64,000 nucleotides of DNA from Desmodus rotundus (taxonomy: Eukaryota > Chordata > Mammalia > Chiroptera > Phyllostomidae): assembly GCF_022682495.2 (NCBI RefSeq), contig NC_071398.1, forward strand, positions 90,485,705-90,549,704. The letters are read 5' to 3'. The notes under the pieces are model-generated. The model saw only the letters and a list, made by a program, of their open reading frames with translations, was not told the origin of the DNA and made no database searches. The position numbers were made by a program, and so were the translations under genes. Position 1 is the stretch's first letter. Each line of letters starts with the position of its first letter. Positions 1-10,819 of this stretch are shown here, piece after piece.

Positions 1-124
1 AATGAGGAACCTCTGCCTCCCTTCATTATCGAAGATGCAAAGACGGAAGGTCCCTGCAGAGTCTCTTTTCTTTTCTCCTGTTGCTTATTTCCGAGTCAAA
101 ATCTTATGATGGCATCCCTGATTG

Positions 125-472
125 ACAGTAACTAATTCATGTGCCTGAATCCTAGCTGCAAGGGAGGCTGGAAATATGCATACTGACTCCTATGTTGGAG
201 TGCTGGTGACTTACAATAGGAGGGAGATTCAAACGATAGGCTCCCATGAATAGGATAGATGCCAATAATAATAATAAGAATAGTAATAGTAGTAACATAA
301 TAATAATAATTATCTACTATCCAGAATTTGAACTTCCTCATGGTTGGGCCATCTGCTATTTTGTAAGCCATGTTGTGTAGAGAATATTCATTCCACAGCA
401 GACACAGAAAAAAGACCAGATACTGGTTTGCTTGAAATTTTGATATAGGACTTAATATATGGCCTTGATATT
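125..472 (-). repeat. Unresolved interspersed repeat with TAA/TAG-rich simple repeat
   Basis: On the minus strand this follows the U2 fragment. Its far end (about 125-200) has the CAGCCTCCCTTGCAGCTAGG-like signature common to old mammalian DNA transposons. An AAT/AGT simple repeat occupies about 261-315. The 119-residue open frame here is a repeat by-product with no known domain. Confidence 0.4.
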
Positions 473-504
473 TACACTTGATCTTAGCCAAAAGGCCGAG
501 AAGC
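473..504 (-). pseudogene. U2 snRNA 5' fragment (32 nt), truncated retrocopy
   Basis: Read on the minus strand, 504 to 473 is identical to U2 snRNA from about nucleotide 4 to 35 (from the GCTTCTCGGCC motif to AAGATCAAGTGTA, including the branch-point-pairing GTAGTA's first bases). Beyond that, homology breaks: the next minus-strand bases do not follow U2. No upstream PSE or 3' box is seen, so this is a truncated or chimeric copy and not a working gene. Confidence 0.7.
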
Positions 505-2590
505 CATGGCCATGATATTTAAACTCTTGTCCTGAGCTTTCTGCCTGTAAAGAGTGATGCAAAGAAGCAAGGGCAGCTAATAGTTATTCTAGCGGCAGGA
601 TCATTGATGGCTATGACAAGTCAGCGTTCAGTATCCGGTAGCAATAATGACAATAGGGCAAGAGTCCACAGCTCTTATTATCATGGTGGACATCTTCTTC
701 CTTGTCTGAAAATGGGTGCACCTTACTTTAGACGGTGTGTGTAAGTGTTCGCTGAGTTTGTGTATGAGAAAGGCCTCTGAGAGCTACCAAGAGCCCTATA
801 CAGCCAAGGCATTATCTTCCTGTCCAGCCTATCACAAGCACCAGCCTGGGGGAACAGCATCATGTTTGGAGTTCCAGAAGAAAAAGAACTTTCCTTTTAA
901 ACTTGAAGAGAATAGATAGAACATGTAAGAGGAGACAAAGCCTGCTCATTAATTTGATCATTGTGTATTAAAAGGTTACAGAGGCAACACTACATTCGCT
1001 CCCTGGGATAAATGACACATCACCTATTTTGACAAGTTGGTTATTCCATTATTATGTTACCCTCGATGTGCAATTGAGCCGTTTGAATTCTAGCTGTAAT
1101 GTGACATTTGGATATATTCATGTGAGGCTCCAAATAAGGCTGATTCAAAATTCCCTGGCATATTACAGTTACTCTCAGTTTAAAAAAACCCCAAGGCACC
1201 TCACTGCCAGAACCTTATGTGGGGGGAACGTGCAGTTGACATGACAGGGTTTTTCCTTCTCCTTTTGTTCTGTCCTCACCGTGTTGTATCTCTGTAATGT
1301 TCCTCGTCTAGTATTTATGTGTGTGGTTTCCTTTCGGTAGCATCTGGAATAGAGAGCGATGGCCGGGGGACTCTTGCGTCCTGCGGCGTTCAGTCAGCAG
1401 TGTGCTGGTAAGCCAGCTTTTGGAGCGAGAGGGAAAAATCCTAATTTATAGCATTTGTCGTTTGCCAGGGTTACTGAATATGGAGGTGGGAATCGATGTG
1501 CAGAATCAGCTCCTGCCAGCTGGAGGCAGCCAGCTCCCGAAGCACCCCAGTCACTTTCGTCTTACATGTCTGCTTTTAAGGGAAGAAGAGTCCACATAGG
1601 CCACGAACCACACTGTAGGGTTTCATATATTTCCAAGCTATGGTGGCTAAACGAAAGCAGATTTCTAATAAACATTTTGTCCCAAGAAAACCTTTATGCC
1701 TACTGTCCTGGGAACTTCTTTAAAACTTGCTAATTTAAATGAGAAGGAGGCAGAGACATCCCTTCGACACCCAGAGTGAAGGAGATGGAGAGGCCTCTGT
1801 TCAGGGTGGGAGCCCTTTCTGTGAGTCCAGAGGGGCCTTTCCCAGCTGCATATTGAATCATTTCCTACATGTCTAGGGTACTCTATAGTTTGCATCATTT
1901 GTCCCTGTATTTTCAAGAGGAGAAAGTTAACTCATCAAATGGAAGAATTAAGATTTGATTCATTCGATTGAAAACCTCCTGCTTTCCCCACTGCTTCACA
2001 CTGTCCCAAGGCAGCCAGAGCCTCCCTGGGTCCCTGGTTCCTCTCTCACAATCCGTCTCAGACAGGATGTTATCTTTTCATTGCCAGGAAGCTGCTTGTT
2101 TCATTACCCCCTTCTCACTTTCATAAGGGGAAGTTCTCTTGGCCTTCAGCGGACTGTTTATTTTTAGTGTCTCCTTAGATCACATTCCTGCCAGGGCCCT
2201 TCTCCGCTTGCAGATGGACTGTGACTAACCACTCAGAGCTGCGACAAGTACCACATCCCGGCAACGCTGGAGCGGCGTGGTGCTTGAGCATCCGCCCGAG
2301 GAAACTTTGAGTCTCATCTCCAGAGATAACATGTGTTGGCCGAGTCATTCTGCTGGCCCAGGGATAACATTAATCCACTCTGTGAATGGTGCTAATAACG
2401 AATTCTTATGATACTGACGATTATTGTACGAACTCGGAGACAGTTCAGAAGCTTACCTCATTTGACTTTAGAAGCAGCCATAGCAACAGCAATCACTCCG
2501 TGGTTTCATGCAAGAAGGAAAACATACCGACTGATGGCAAGCTTGAAAAGCTTAAATAGCATTTAATTAATGTATTCACATGCTAACCAA
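505..2590. other. No gene recognised (unique sequence)
   Basis: Mixed-composition intergenic DNA. The only open frames are under 100 codons without family signatures. The part around 2190-2480 is richer in CpG than its neighbours and free of recognised repeats, so it could be a conserved non-coding element. Confidence 0.6.
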
Positions 2591-2594
2591 ATAT

Positions 2595-3130
2595 TTATTG
2601 GGCATCTACCATGTTCATGGCTCTGTTGTAAGGGCCAAAGACTCCTGAGGTAAAATGATGGTGTTGGCGTTCCTTATGTTTTTGCACTGTGGCACGGCAG
2701 ACATTCACAGTGATGGTTGTAACTGAATGTGGGACTTACAAGCAGGGAGGAGGAGCTGTGTAACTCTGCCCAAGGGAATGAAAGAACCTTCCCCAGGGTC
2801 TAAAGCTGAAGCTAGGATTTAAGACAATAATGACACTAATTATGTAGGGCTTACCATGTTCCATCAACTGCCTTATTCTAATATTAACCTCTGTAATTTT
2901 CCCCAAACCTTACAAAGTTGGTGAAAGTATCATCTCCTTAGGAACCTGAGCCACAGAGACGTTAGATGACTTGCCTAATGTAATCTAGCTGGGGACATGA
3001 GGAATTGGGATTTGAACCCATGCCACTAACCTCTGCACTATGCCACTATGATTTGCTGGGATTAGGAGGGTGGGCGGGGACATTCCAGGCTGAGGAAACA
3101 GCATAGGCAAAGGCCCAAACATGTGGGAGA
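2595..3130 (-). mobile_element. L2 and MIR fragments, antisense
   Basis: About 2595-2770 and 3060-3130 read as L2 3'-end sequence in reverse (AAATATTTATTGGGCATCTACCATG; GGCAAAGGCCC). Between them, 2840-3055 reads as an inverted MIR with CACAGAGACGTTAGATGACTTGCC and GGGATTTGAACCCATGCC. Confidence 0.65.
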
Positions 3131-3799
3131 ATACGACATGCCTGTGATTTTTGCTTTGAATTTTGGTGGGAAAGTCACATACAGCCATTGACTACACATG
3201 TCTCATTCTCTTTTATCACAGAAGTTTTTCTAGAGAATATTTGGAAAAAAATTTATCAACACCCTTTCTTAAACTGTGACTGTTCTACATGGCTATTGTC
3301 CAGCTAGTCACTCTGTTGAGTTGTTGGCTGAGGGTTACTTTTAAATAAACCCCTAGTAGAAGGATACACATTTCTTGATTTCCCCTTATTCCTGAAACTG
3401 ATTTATTCTAATGCTACTTGAGGCCAAAAGTGCAAGATTGATTCCCACAGAAGGCAGTTAGTATTTCTGGAAGACAGTTCTTTGGCACAACCACAAAGTG
3501 GATTTCCGGCCAGAGTTCCTGCCAATGCTGACTATTGCTCACCAAGTGGGACAATGTACGCCGTGTAGTACCTGACCGCCACCTCAGGGTATGTGACAAG
3601 TATCTGAATGGATGTGCTTTAGAAGCAAAGACAAAGTGTGGCAGTATTTGGCCCAGAAAAGCACCTACATGAAGATAACCTGGCCAATTCCATATTTCTT
3701 GGGTAAGTTTCTGCTCTTAAAACACCCGAGGATAGGTCATTCATTTGCTCATCCAGCATCTTCCAAGTACCTACTGTAACAAAAGCTAGTAGTAACAGT

Positions 3800-4030
3800 T
3801 GACATCAGTAGAGCTTGCCCTGTGATGGGCAATGTGCTAAGCACCTTAAAATTATTATCACATTCACCCTCATAATAATCTCATGAAGTAATAGTATTAT
3901 TATCCTAGATGAGAAAACGGAGGGATTTGGAAACTTGCTCCACATCATATAGCTGACTGAGCTGGGCGATCTGATTTTCATCCTGGGCAGTCTGAGTCCA
4001 GACCTGCTGCATTCTGTTACCTCCTTCTGT
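3800..4030 (-). mobile_element. MIR SINE, antisense
   Basis: Shows the inverted MIR order: GCTAAGCACCTTAAAATTAT, CTCATAATAATCTCATGAAG, ATGAGAAAACGGAGG, then the core around CAGTCTGAGTCCAGACCTGC. Confidence 0.65.
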
Positions 4031-5335
4031 CTGAGGCGCTGTAGTAGGCGTGGTTAGGGGTGCAAACCGTAAACTGTCACCAAGTTAGACTGAGACAGGC
4101 ACGGGACGCTGGTTCTCAGCCTTCTGCTCACAGAAACGTATGTCAGCTGGTATGCATTGGTGGGACGCATTCTTGGGGATGGCATCAGCATTTTGTATAT
4201 GTTCCACCCTTCTGCCCCAGGAAAACATATTAGGAATGAACATGAATGAGAGTGACGTTAATATAGTAATAGCATTGAATCAGAGCTAATTATGAGGGTG
4301 ATGAACCCTTTGCATGTTTTTATACAAGAATATAGTGGATATAAATCTCAGGATACAAAGGTATGACTTAACCTCACTGGTAATCCAAGGGTCATCTTGG
4401 AAAATGGGGAAGTACTCAATGAACATTATTGGAAGAAATCAGCAACACTCAGCAGGATGGAACATTTATTTGGCACAGATTTTGCTAACATTTACAGATA
4501 CCTTCATGTCCTCGGATTTTAGCTTAAAATTCTTTTTTCAAGACGCAGGGACTTACAAGATCCAAGTGTTATCTAGTGACCTTCACAAATGAAATAAGAG
4601 TTCTCTGTTATTTCCCTGCCCCCAGAATATACAGGTGTAGCTGGGATTTGGTTATAAATTCCTTCCTTAGAAGGAATGAGATGCAGGAAGCTCAGAAAGA
4701 ATGGTGATATGCAGGAAGCTTTTCTTAGAGCATCCAGCACAGATAAGGAATAGGAGGATACATCAAGGTAGTATTCCTGGAAGCCAGGTCAACAGTCCAT
4801 GATTAAAGTCAGCCCGCAGTTACATTGGCTGAGAAGGTCATGCCAGCTTCTTGTCAACCCACAAGATGATAGATATCTTATTGCTAGACCTACTGCTCTC
4901 CAGAATTTGTCAGCAGCAAAGAAAAATGGGGAAAGGTTATAACTCCCAGAGATTCCAAAATTATTTTTGAAACAGTGAGTAGTGACGGCTTGGGTGTCAG
5001 TTATGAATGAGTCCCTGGGCATTTGTGTAGGGGCCGGGAGTGCCAGAACCTTAGTGCTGCAACCAAGAGCAGCAGGAGCACGTGGACCAAAGGTGCCGAG
5101 GTGGTCAGGTGAGGCGGTGAGAGGGCTCCAGTGGCAGATCCATTGTTATTCTAACCTGAGAATTTTAGCCAGTTGCCGTTGAGGGAAAACTCATCATTCA
5201 CCTTAGGGAAACACAATTCAATGGCAGTTTCTCACTGTGGAGGAATAAATGGTTACAGGGACTGGAAATCCTGTGTGGGTTCAGAAATGAGGTGAGGAGT
5301 TCTGTTACAGAACAGACCCAGGGGGAGGGGCGAAT
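4030..5335. other. No gene recognised (unique sequence)
   Basis: Intergenic DNA with only short, uninformative open frames. Nothing further can be assigned. Confidence 0.55.
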
Positions 5336-6190
5336 GATAAACTATTACCGAAGGGACCCACCCTTGTGCTCCAGGGTCCCTCCCCCCCCCCCCCCCCCCC
5401 CCGCCGCTGTACTAGGTTCACCTCGTGTGCTGCCAGGGAAAGACATCTCTCAATGCCAGAGGTTGGTGAAAAGGAAAGGGATTATTTATTGAAAGAGTTA
5501 TATGAACTTAGAGTAATGACTTAATGTCTTCATTAAAATACTAAAGTCCTTTAGAATACCCACAGATGCATAGTCCTTCCTTCTCCCCTTTGCCCAGTCC
5601 GGGGTGCTGTTACCTCAGGAAAAGAACTAGAAGTCCATGGTTCAGGCAGCCCCTCGGTTCCGGCACCATCTGCTGGGTCGCCACCTCGATCTCCAGTTAA
5701 TCCAGAGCCATGTGGCACCTTCTCATGGCCCACCAGCAAGAGTCCTTTCTCCCCTTTTCTTCTAGGCAGTCTCTCCTGCTGCCTAAGCCACATGGCAAAA
5801 GGGAGCACCCCAAAGCTGCATGGTCCCAACTTTTGCCAAAGCTGCATGGTCCCCAAAAAGTCCCGCATGGCTGCCGCTCCTGGGTTTGAATCTCAGTGCC
5901 AATCTTCCTCTGCAGCCCCATTTCTGACTCCTCCCACAATCAGCTACACCTGCCAGCATTCCTGCATTCTTCCAGCTTTACTGGGCTGCCATAGTAAGTA
6001 TGGGCAGGTGTGGCCCTGTGGTGTGGAGCCAATCATCTCCAAGCTCTTAGGCGGGCGCTGTAACCAGGGGGAGTTGCCTCCCAGTTATATCCTGGGTTGA
6101 AGTCACTCCCATCCCCCTGGCTCAACGCATGGCCACAGCTATTTAATATATCTGTGAAACCAGTTAAAAGTTATAGATATGTTAAATGAC
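5336..6190 (-). mobile_element. Probable LTR-like repeat, boundaries unresolved
   Basis: Composition shifts sharply to C-rich, with a 21-base C run (5382-5402). The minus strand holds an AATAAA (reverse of TTTATT at about 5485-5490), and there is a 26-bp tandem duplication (CCAAAGCTGCATGGTCCC at 5810 and 5836). These fit an old endogenous-retroviral LTR in reverse orientation. I could not find clean TG...CA ends or a target duplication, so the class is not assigned. Confidence 0.35.
5382..5402 (+). repeat. Poly-C run (21 bases)
   Basis: Uninterrupted C tract followed by CCGCCG-like bases. The G-rich complement could fold into a quadruplex. Length may be affected by assembly. Confidence 0.95.
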
Positions 6191-6719
6191 CATGCCAGAG
6201 GTTATCTACAAAACTGTTGCTATTCAAAACAACTCTCAATGGCCCTGCTCCATGCGTCCCATCCCCCAGCTCAGACTTGTGGGGGTGAGGACATCCTATA
6301 TATATTTTTTCTAATATTTCCTGGACACCCTGAGTTCTGGACCCCATTACAAATCCTTATTTGGGGTCCCCCCTGGCTGCACCCAGTTACAGTTCTGCTG
6401 TTCTGCTGTCTTGGAACTGGTGAAGGGCTCCAGGGAGTGCAGGGGAACTGGGTACGGAGGCAGGAAAGATGGATTTGAATTTGTCATCTTGGGCTCTGAT
6501 GCTAATTCCTTTCTTTCTCTTTTCCTCTTCTTTTTCCTAGTAAGGTAGTTGAGAATAAAAATGCTGAAACCTGCTGTTTCATTTTTCATTCAAGGAACTG
6601 ATTAATGAATGCTGCTGGGTTTAATCAGTGGTTGTCTCTTCCAGCTTAGAAAACACTATTTTGGGGACTGGGAAAAACATTGGCAATCACTCACCTCGTG
6701 GAGAGCTGCACTATGTTGC

Positions 6720-6945
6720 AGGTGGTCAAAGGGACAGACTTGGGCCCTAGAGAAGCCCGGGTTAGGGTACGTCTTCCTCCCCCCGCCGGGGGTAGGGGGG
6801 GATGTCAGTGCTGTGACCACTTCCCCTGAGCCTCAGTCCCCTCACCCAGGACATGGTGATAATAATAGTACTTACCTCTTAAATCTGTTGTGACAATGGA
6901 GGAAGAGCCCTACATGTTGGATAAATGTTAACTCTCTCCATTATC
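6720..6945 (+). mobile_element. MIR SINE
   Basis: Sense MIR order: CTGAGCCTCAGTCCCCTCACCC, then GATAATAATAGTACTTACCTC, TGTTGTGACAATGGAGGAAG and GGATAAATGTTAAC at the 3' end. Confidence 0.65.
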
Positions 6946-7559
6946 GACTTATCTCTTCTCTTTTTGTCTTTTCGGAAGTGAAGGAGAGACTGCATTGGTT
7001 TGTGGGTGCTTTGTGATTACAAGATAACACGATAAACAGAAAGAGTATTCCAGGAAGGTCATTTTAAAGAAACTTCATGATTTCTGCCTTCCTGGTTGAA
7101 AAAGTTCAGGCCCCTCCTCCGTACCCTACTCCCGCTTCACTGAGAATTCAGTGGAATCAAATCAAGTGGGAAGTCGTGTGAAAGTGTCGTAAATTGTAAA
7201 GTCCTATATAATACCAGGTGTCATCATCACACATAGTGCCTTCCTTGTAACGGGCACCCTCTCTTTCTCCTTCCCTTTTTCTCTCTCCACATCCATAAAA
7301 ACACAACACTTAGTAGGAACAATTGTAAAGCCTTCTTCATAACTTGTGGAAGTTCCCTTGCAGCACATGTAATAATTAGTGTGTTCTCATTGGCGTGTGA
7401 GAAAGAGAATATCAAAAAAAATTACCAGTTTTTATGCTAGGTCTAATTCAACAAAGGATAATAAGAAATCACAGATCATTCATAGAAGAGAGTCCCAAGG
7501 AGAGAACTCCCTGGAAATTATGCCAAACATATATTTGACATATTTATGTTTTTATGTAT

Positions 7560-7615
7560 TATAGATTTATATATATTTATAAATCTATATATATAGATTT
7601 ATATATATATTATAA
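7560..7615. repeat. AT-rich inverted repeat (potential cruciform)
   Basis: TATAGATTTA at 7560-7569 is the exact reverse complement of TAAATCTATA at 7580-7589, with a 10-base AT loop. A further ATAGATTTATATATATA copy follows. Confidence 0.85.
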
Positions 7616-7770
7616 TGTTTTCCAGAATCATGGACAAGTTTCAGAAATCATGCTCCTTTGTCCCTAAATACTTCAGTATGTGTTTTCTAAGAAGAATATT
7701 CATTCAGGATGTTTAACAATGACATGCTATTAAGTACAGATCTTCCATTTTGCCAATTGTTCCCAGCGGG

Positions 7771-7813
7771 TGTGTGCGTGCGGGTGTGCGTGTGTGTGTG
7801 TATGTGTGTGTGT
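7771..7813 (+). repeat. TG microsatellite
   Basis: Imperfect (TG)n with CG and TA interruptions. Confidence 0.9.
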
Positions 7814-8199
7814 TTTAGAGCAACGCTTTCTTTCTGGTCCAGGACCCAATGCAGAATCACACATCTGGAATGGTTTTCTGGCCTTCCTTTGATTTTTCAC
7901 GACATTGACAGCTTTGAAGAATTTAGGCCAGTTATTTTTTAGAATGTCCCTCAAATTGGGTTTTGTCTGCTGTTCCCTCATGATTAGAGTCAGAATATGC
8001 AATTTTGGCAGGAATATTAAATAAGTGGTGAATGTTTCTTGAGCTAAATTGAAAACACAGTCCGACATAGATTCACTAAGTGGTAGTTTGAAAATCACTG
8101 GATAGGGAGTCAGCCTGACGTGGAAGCCAGCTTCTGCCATTAAAACCATGTGAGACTGAGTTACAGTAATAAAAATGAGGATGTGGAGGATGATAGTAA

Positions 8200-8430
8200 T
8201 AATAATGACTTTATCTGGCAATATGCGAAATGCTTTTGCATTCATGGTCTCATGTAACCCTTTACAGTCTTAAGAGGTAAAGTGATTTCGACACTATGGA
8301 CAAGAAAATTGAGGCTTGAGGAGCTCAAGTTCCTTGCCCAAGGTCACACAGATGGGGAAAGGCAGAGCCAGGGGGCTCAAATCCAGGTCTCAAAACCAGG
8401 CTCTGAAGCTTGTGCTTTTAAACCCACATT
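8200..8430 (-). mobile_element. MIR SINE, antisense
   Basis: Inverted MIR signature: CAAGAAAATTGAGGCTTGAGG, CCTTGCCCAAGGTCACACAG, then CAGAGCCAGGGGGCTCAAATCC. Confidence 0.7.
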
Positions 8431-9362
8431 CTAGAGCAACAACAAAAAAAAGCTCCACAACATATGTCCTTAGGGAAATGCAAGTTAAAAGCATGACATT
8501 CTTACTCAAAGAGCCCAAATCCACACACTGACAAGACCAAGGGCTGGTGAGGGTATGACGCACCAGGAAATCTTATTCACTGCTGGTGGGAAAGCAAAAT
8601 GGCACAGCCCACTTTGGAAAACATTTTGGTGACTTCTTACAAAATTAAATATACTCTTACCATATGATCCCACCATCTTGCTTCTTGGTGTTTATCCAAA
8701 GGAGTCGAAAACATATGTTGACACAAAAACCTGCACGAGGCTATTTATAGCAGCTTTATTCATAACCGCCAAAACTTGGAAGCAACTCAGACGCCCTTCA
8801 GTAGATGAGTGGGTAAATAAACTGTGGTACATCCACAAAATGGAATATTATTTCAGTACTAAAAATAAATGAACTATCGAGCCATGAAAACACATGGAGG
8901 AGACTTAGTTGCGTATTATTTCAACCTGAAAAGGTAACATAGTGTATATGATTCCTACTGCATGACATTCTAGAAAAGGCGAAAACTATGGAAATAATAA
9001 AAAGATCAGTGGTCACCAGGGGCTGGAGGTGGGGGAGGAGAGATAAATAGGCAGAGTACAGACACTTTTTAGGGCAGTGAAAATACCCTGTAGGATACTC
9101 TATGATGGGTGCATGTCATCATACGTTTGTCCAACACCACAAGTGAGCCCTGATGTGAACTGTGGGCTTTGGGTAATGCGGTGTCAGTGTAGGTTCCTCA
9201 CTTGTCACGAATGTACCACCCTGGTCTGGGATGTGGATAATGGGGGGGCCTATGCACCTGTGGGGGCTAAGGGCATATGGGGAGTCTCTGTACTTCCCTC
9301 TCTCCACTTTGCTGTGAACTTTAAACTGCTCTGTGAAAATAAAGTCATTAAAATAAAGTAAG
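8430..9362 (+). mobile_element. LINE-1 3' fragment (end of ORF2 and 3' UTR)
   Basis: Translation near 8678-8872 gives LLGVYPKESKTYVDTKTC, then LFIAALFITAKTWKQLRRP and KMEYYFSTKNK, the carboxyl end of L1 ORF2. It is followed by the usual 3' UTR (GGGGCTGGAGGTGGGGGAGG, GTGAACTTTAAACTGCTCTG) and an AATAAAGT tail near 9340-9360. It is 5' truncated with stops and is inactive. Confidence 0.85.
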
Positions 9363-10573
9363 CCAAGCCACCGAGATTCTCAATGGAATTTTAATGAAGC
9401 AACTTGGAAGGAATTTGCTCGTTGTTAGAGGAGGAAGCAGATGGGTGGCCTGCAGATGAGTCATGTTAGAGGCGATTTTCTATATAAAAAGGCACTTGAG
9501 CTTCTGCTCCTGTAGTCTCTAGACCACCTTAAATTCAAACCCATTGTCCTACCCATTGCTGCAGGAGACGCACAGGCCTGCTGTGGCTCCATCTCCTGGA
9601 CTTCCCGGAGCCCCTTACAAGCCGGCAACAATCCCAGTTTACTTGAGCTAGCTTGAATGGATTTCTATTGTTTGTTACCACAACCACCAACCTACAATTA
9701 CACACATTCACATATTTGAAAGCACCTATGCATCTCCTGGAGATATCCCTTCTTTGAGTGAAAATTCCCAGTCCTATCACTTAATCCTCACGCCATGTGT
9801 CTGCTCTCTCTCTTGGTCCTTCCTCTCTGGACCATACAGTTATTGCCTTCCAAATGGACTGATATGAAGGCTGCAATTGGAAGCTACTTTTATAGAGCTG
9901 TCTGAAGGGAAAATTCCTTCCTTAGCCCCTGGCAGCACTCTTCCTCAGAGCCTTAAAATTGGTTGTTTAAAAAAAGGGTCCTTGGGGGCGACCATATAAC
10001 TGGGGCAATGATGACTAACCTTTGAGGGTCAGGTGCTTTACCAATGAGGAAGAGTAGGGCCCTTGAAAGCCAGGGAAAATCAGAGGTGGGAGGAGGGCCA
10101 GCGGGGAGTTTTCCTGAGCCTTCTCTGGCTTGAAGGCATTTCCAAGGAGAGACCTTGGTGGAAAACTGTGTCCCCCAAACTCTGGGGAAGGAAGGCTGTG
10201 GCAACTGGCAGACAGCTAGTCTGCAGCAGAGAGAAACTGTGGTCTGTTTCCCCTTGTGGTTGTCGCGTTCAGGTCAGTACTAACTTTAGCCCTGCAGTCC
10301 TCAAATGGGGACAGTCCACTAGTGGATTAAATCCTCCTTAAATGACTGAGAAACTTTTAGCCAGAGCTGGGAAGAAAGAAAAGGAAACGATTTCCTCTAT
10401 TGTCTGCCTGATGTGTGATGACTTCTGGGCAAGCCATTCTCCAGCGCTTTGCGGCGTGTAAGCAAACTTTCTTTTCATATAGCTTGGAGTCCTCCGCAAG
10501 CATTTTATCAGCTACTGTCACCTGGTGTACCTGGAAGGAGGGAGGGCACAAGGACAGCTGGTTTTCTTCCTGC
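9363..10573. other. No gene recognised (unique sequence)
   Basis: Intergenic DNA. Short frames show no recognisable domain. Confidence 0.6.
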
Positions 10574-10585
10574 TGATCACTCTTT

Positions 10586-10807
10586 TATTTTTTTTTACAT
10601 TTATTTATTATTATTATTTTTTAGAGAGAAGGGAATGGAGGGAGAAAGAGAAGGAAAGAAACATTGACTGGTTGCTTCTTCTATGCAGCACCCCAATCGG
10701 GGACTAACCCCGCAACCTAGGCATGTGCCCAGACTGGGAATTGAACTGGTGACCTTTCACTTTGTGAGATGACGCCCAACCAACTGAGCCACACCAGTCA
10801 GGGCTGG
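10586..10807 (-). mobile_element. VES-type SINE, antisense
   Basis: T-rich tail on the left, AGAGAGAAGGGAATGGAGGG body, then GGCATGTGCCCAGACTGGG and ACTGAGCCACACCAGTCAGG head at the right. Flanked by a 12-bp direct repeat TGATCACTCTTT (10574-10585 and 10808-10819), the target-site duplication. Bat-specific SINE family. Confidence 0.9.
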
Positions 10808-10819
10808 TGATCACTCTTT

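Larger units (their letters stand above)
6946..8195. other. No gene recognised; simple repeats only
   Basis: Intergenic DNA carrying an AT hairpin (7560-7615) and a TG microsatellite (7771-7813). The 171-codon minus-strand frame at 7730-8245 spans the microsatellite and a MIR and has no family signature. Confidence 0.6.

Noticed and set aside
8678..8872. 64-codon frame LLGVYPKESKTY...
   Set aside because: This is the end of L1 ORF2, not a host gene; listed as part of the L1 remnant.
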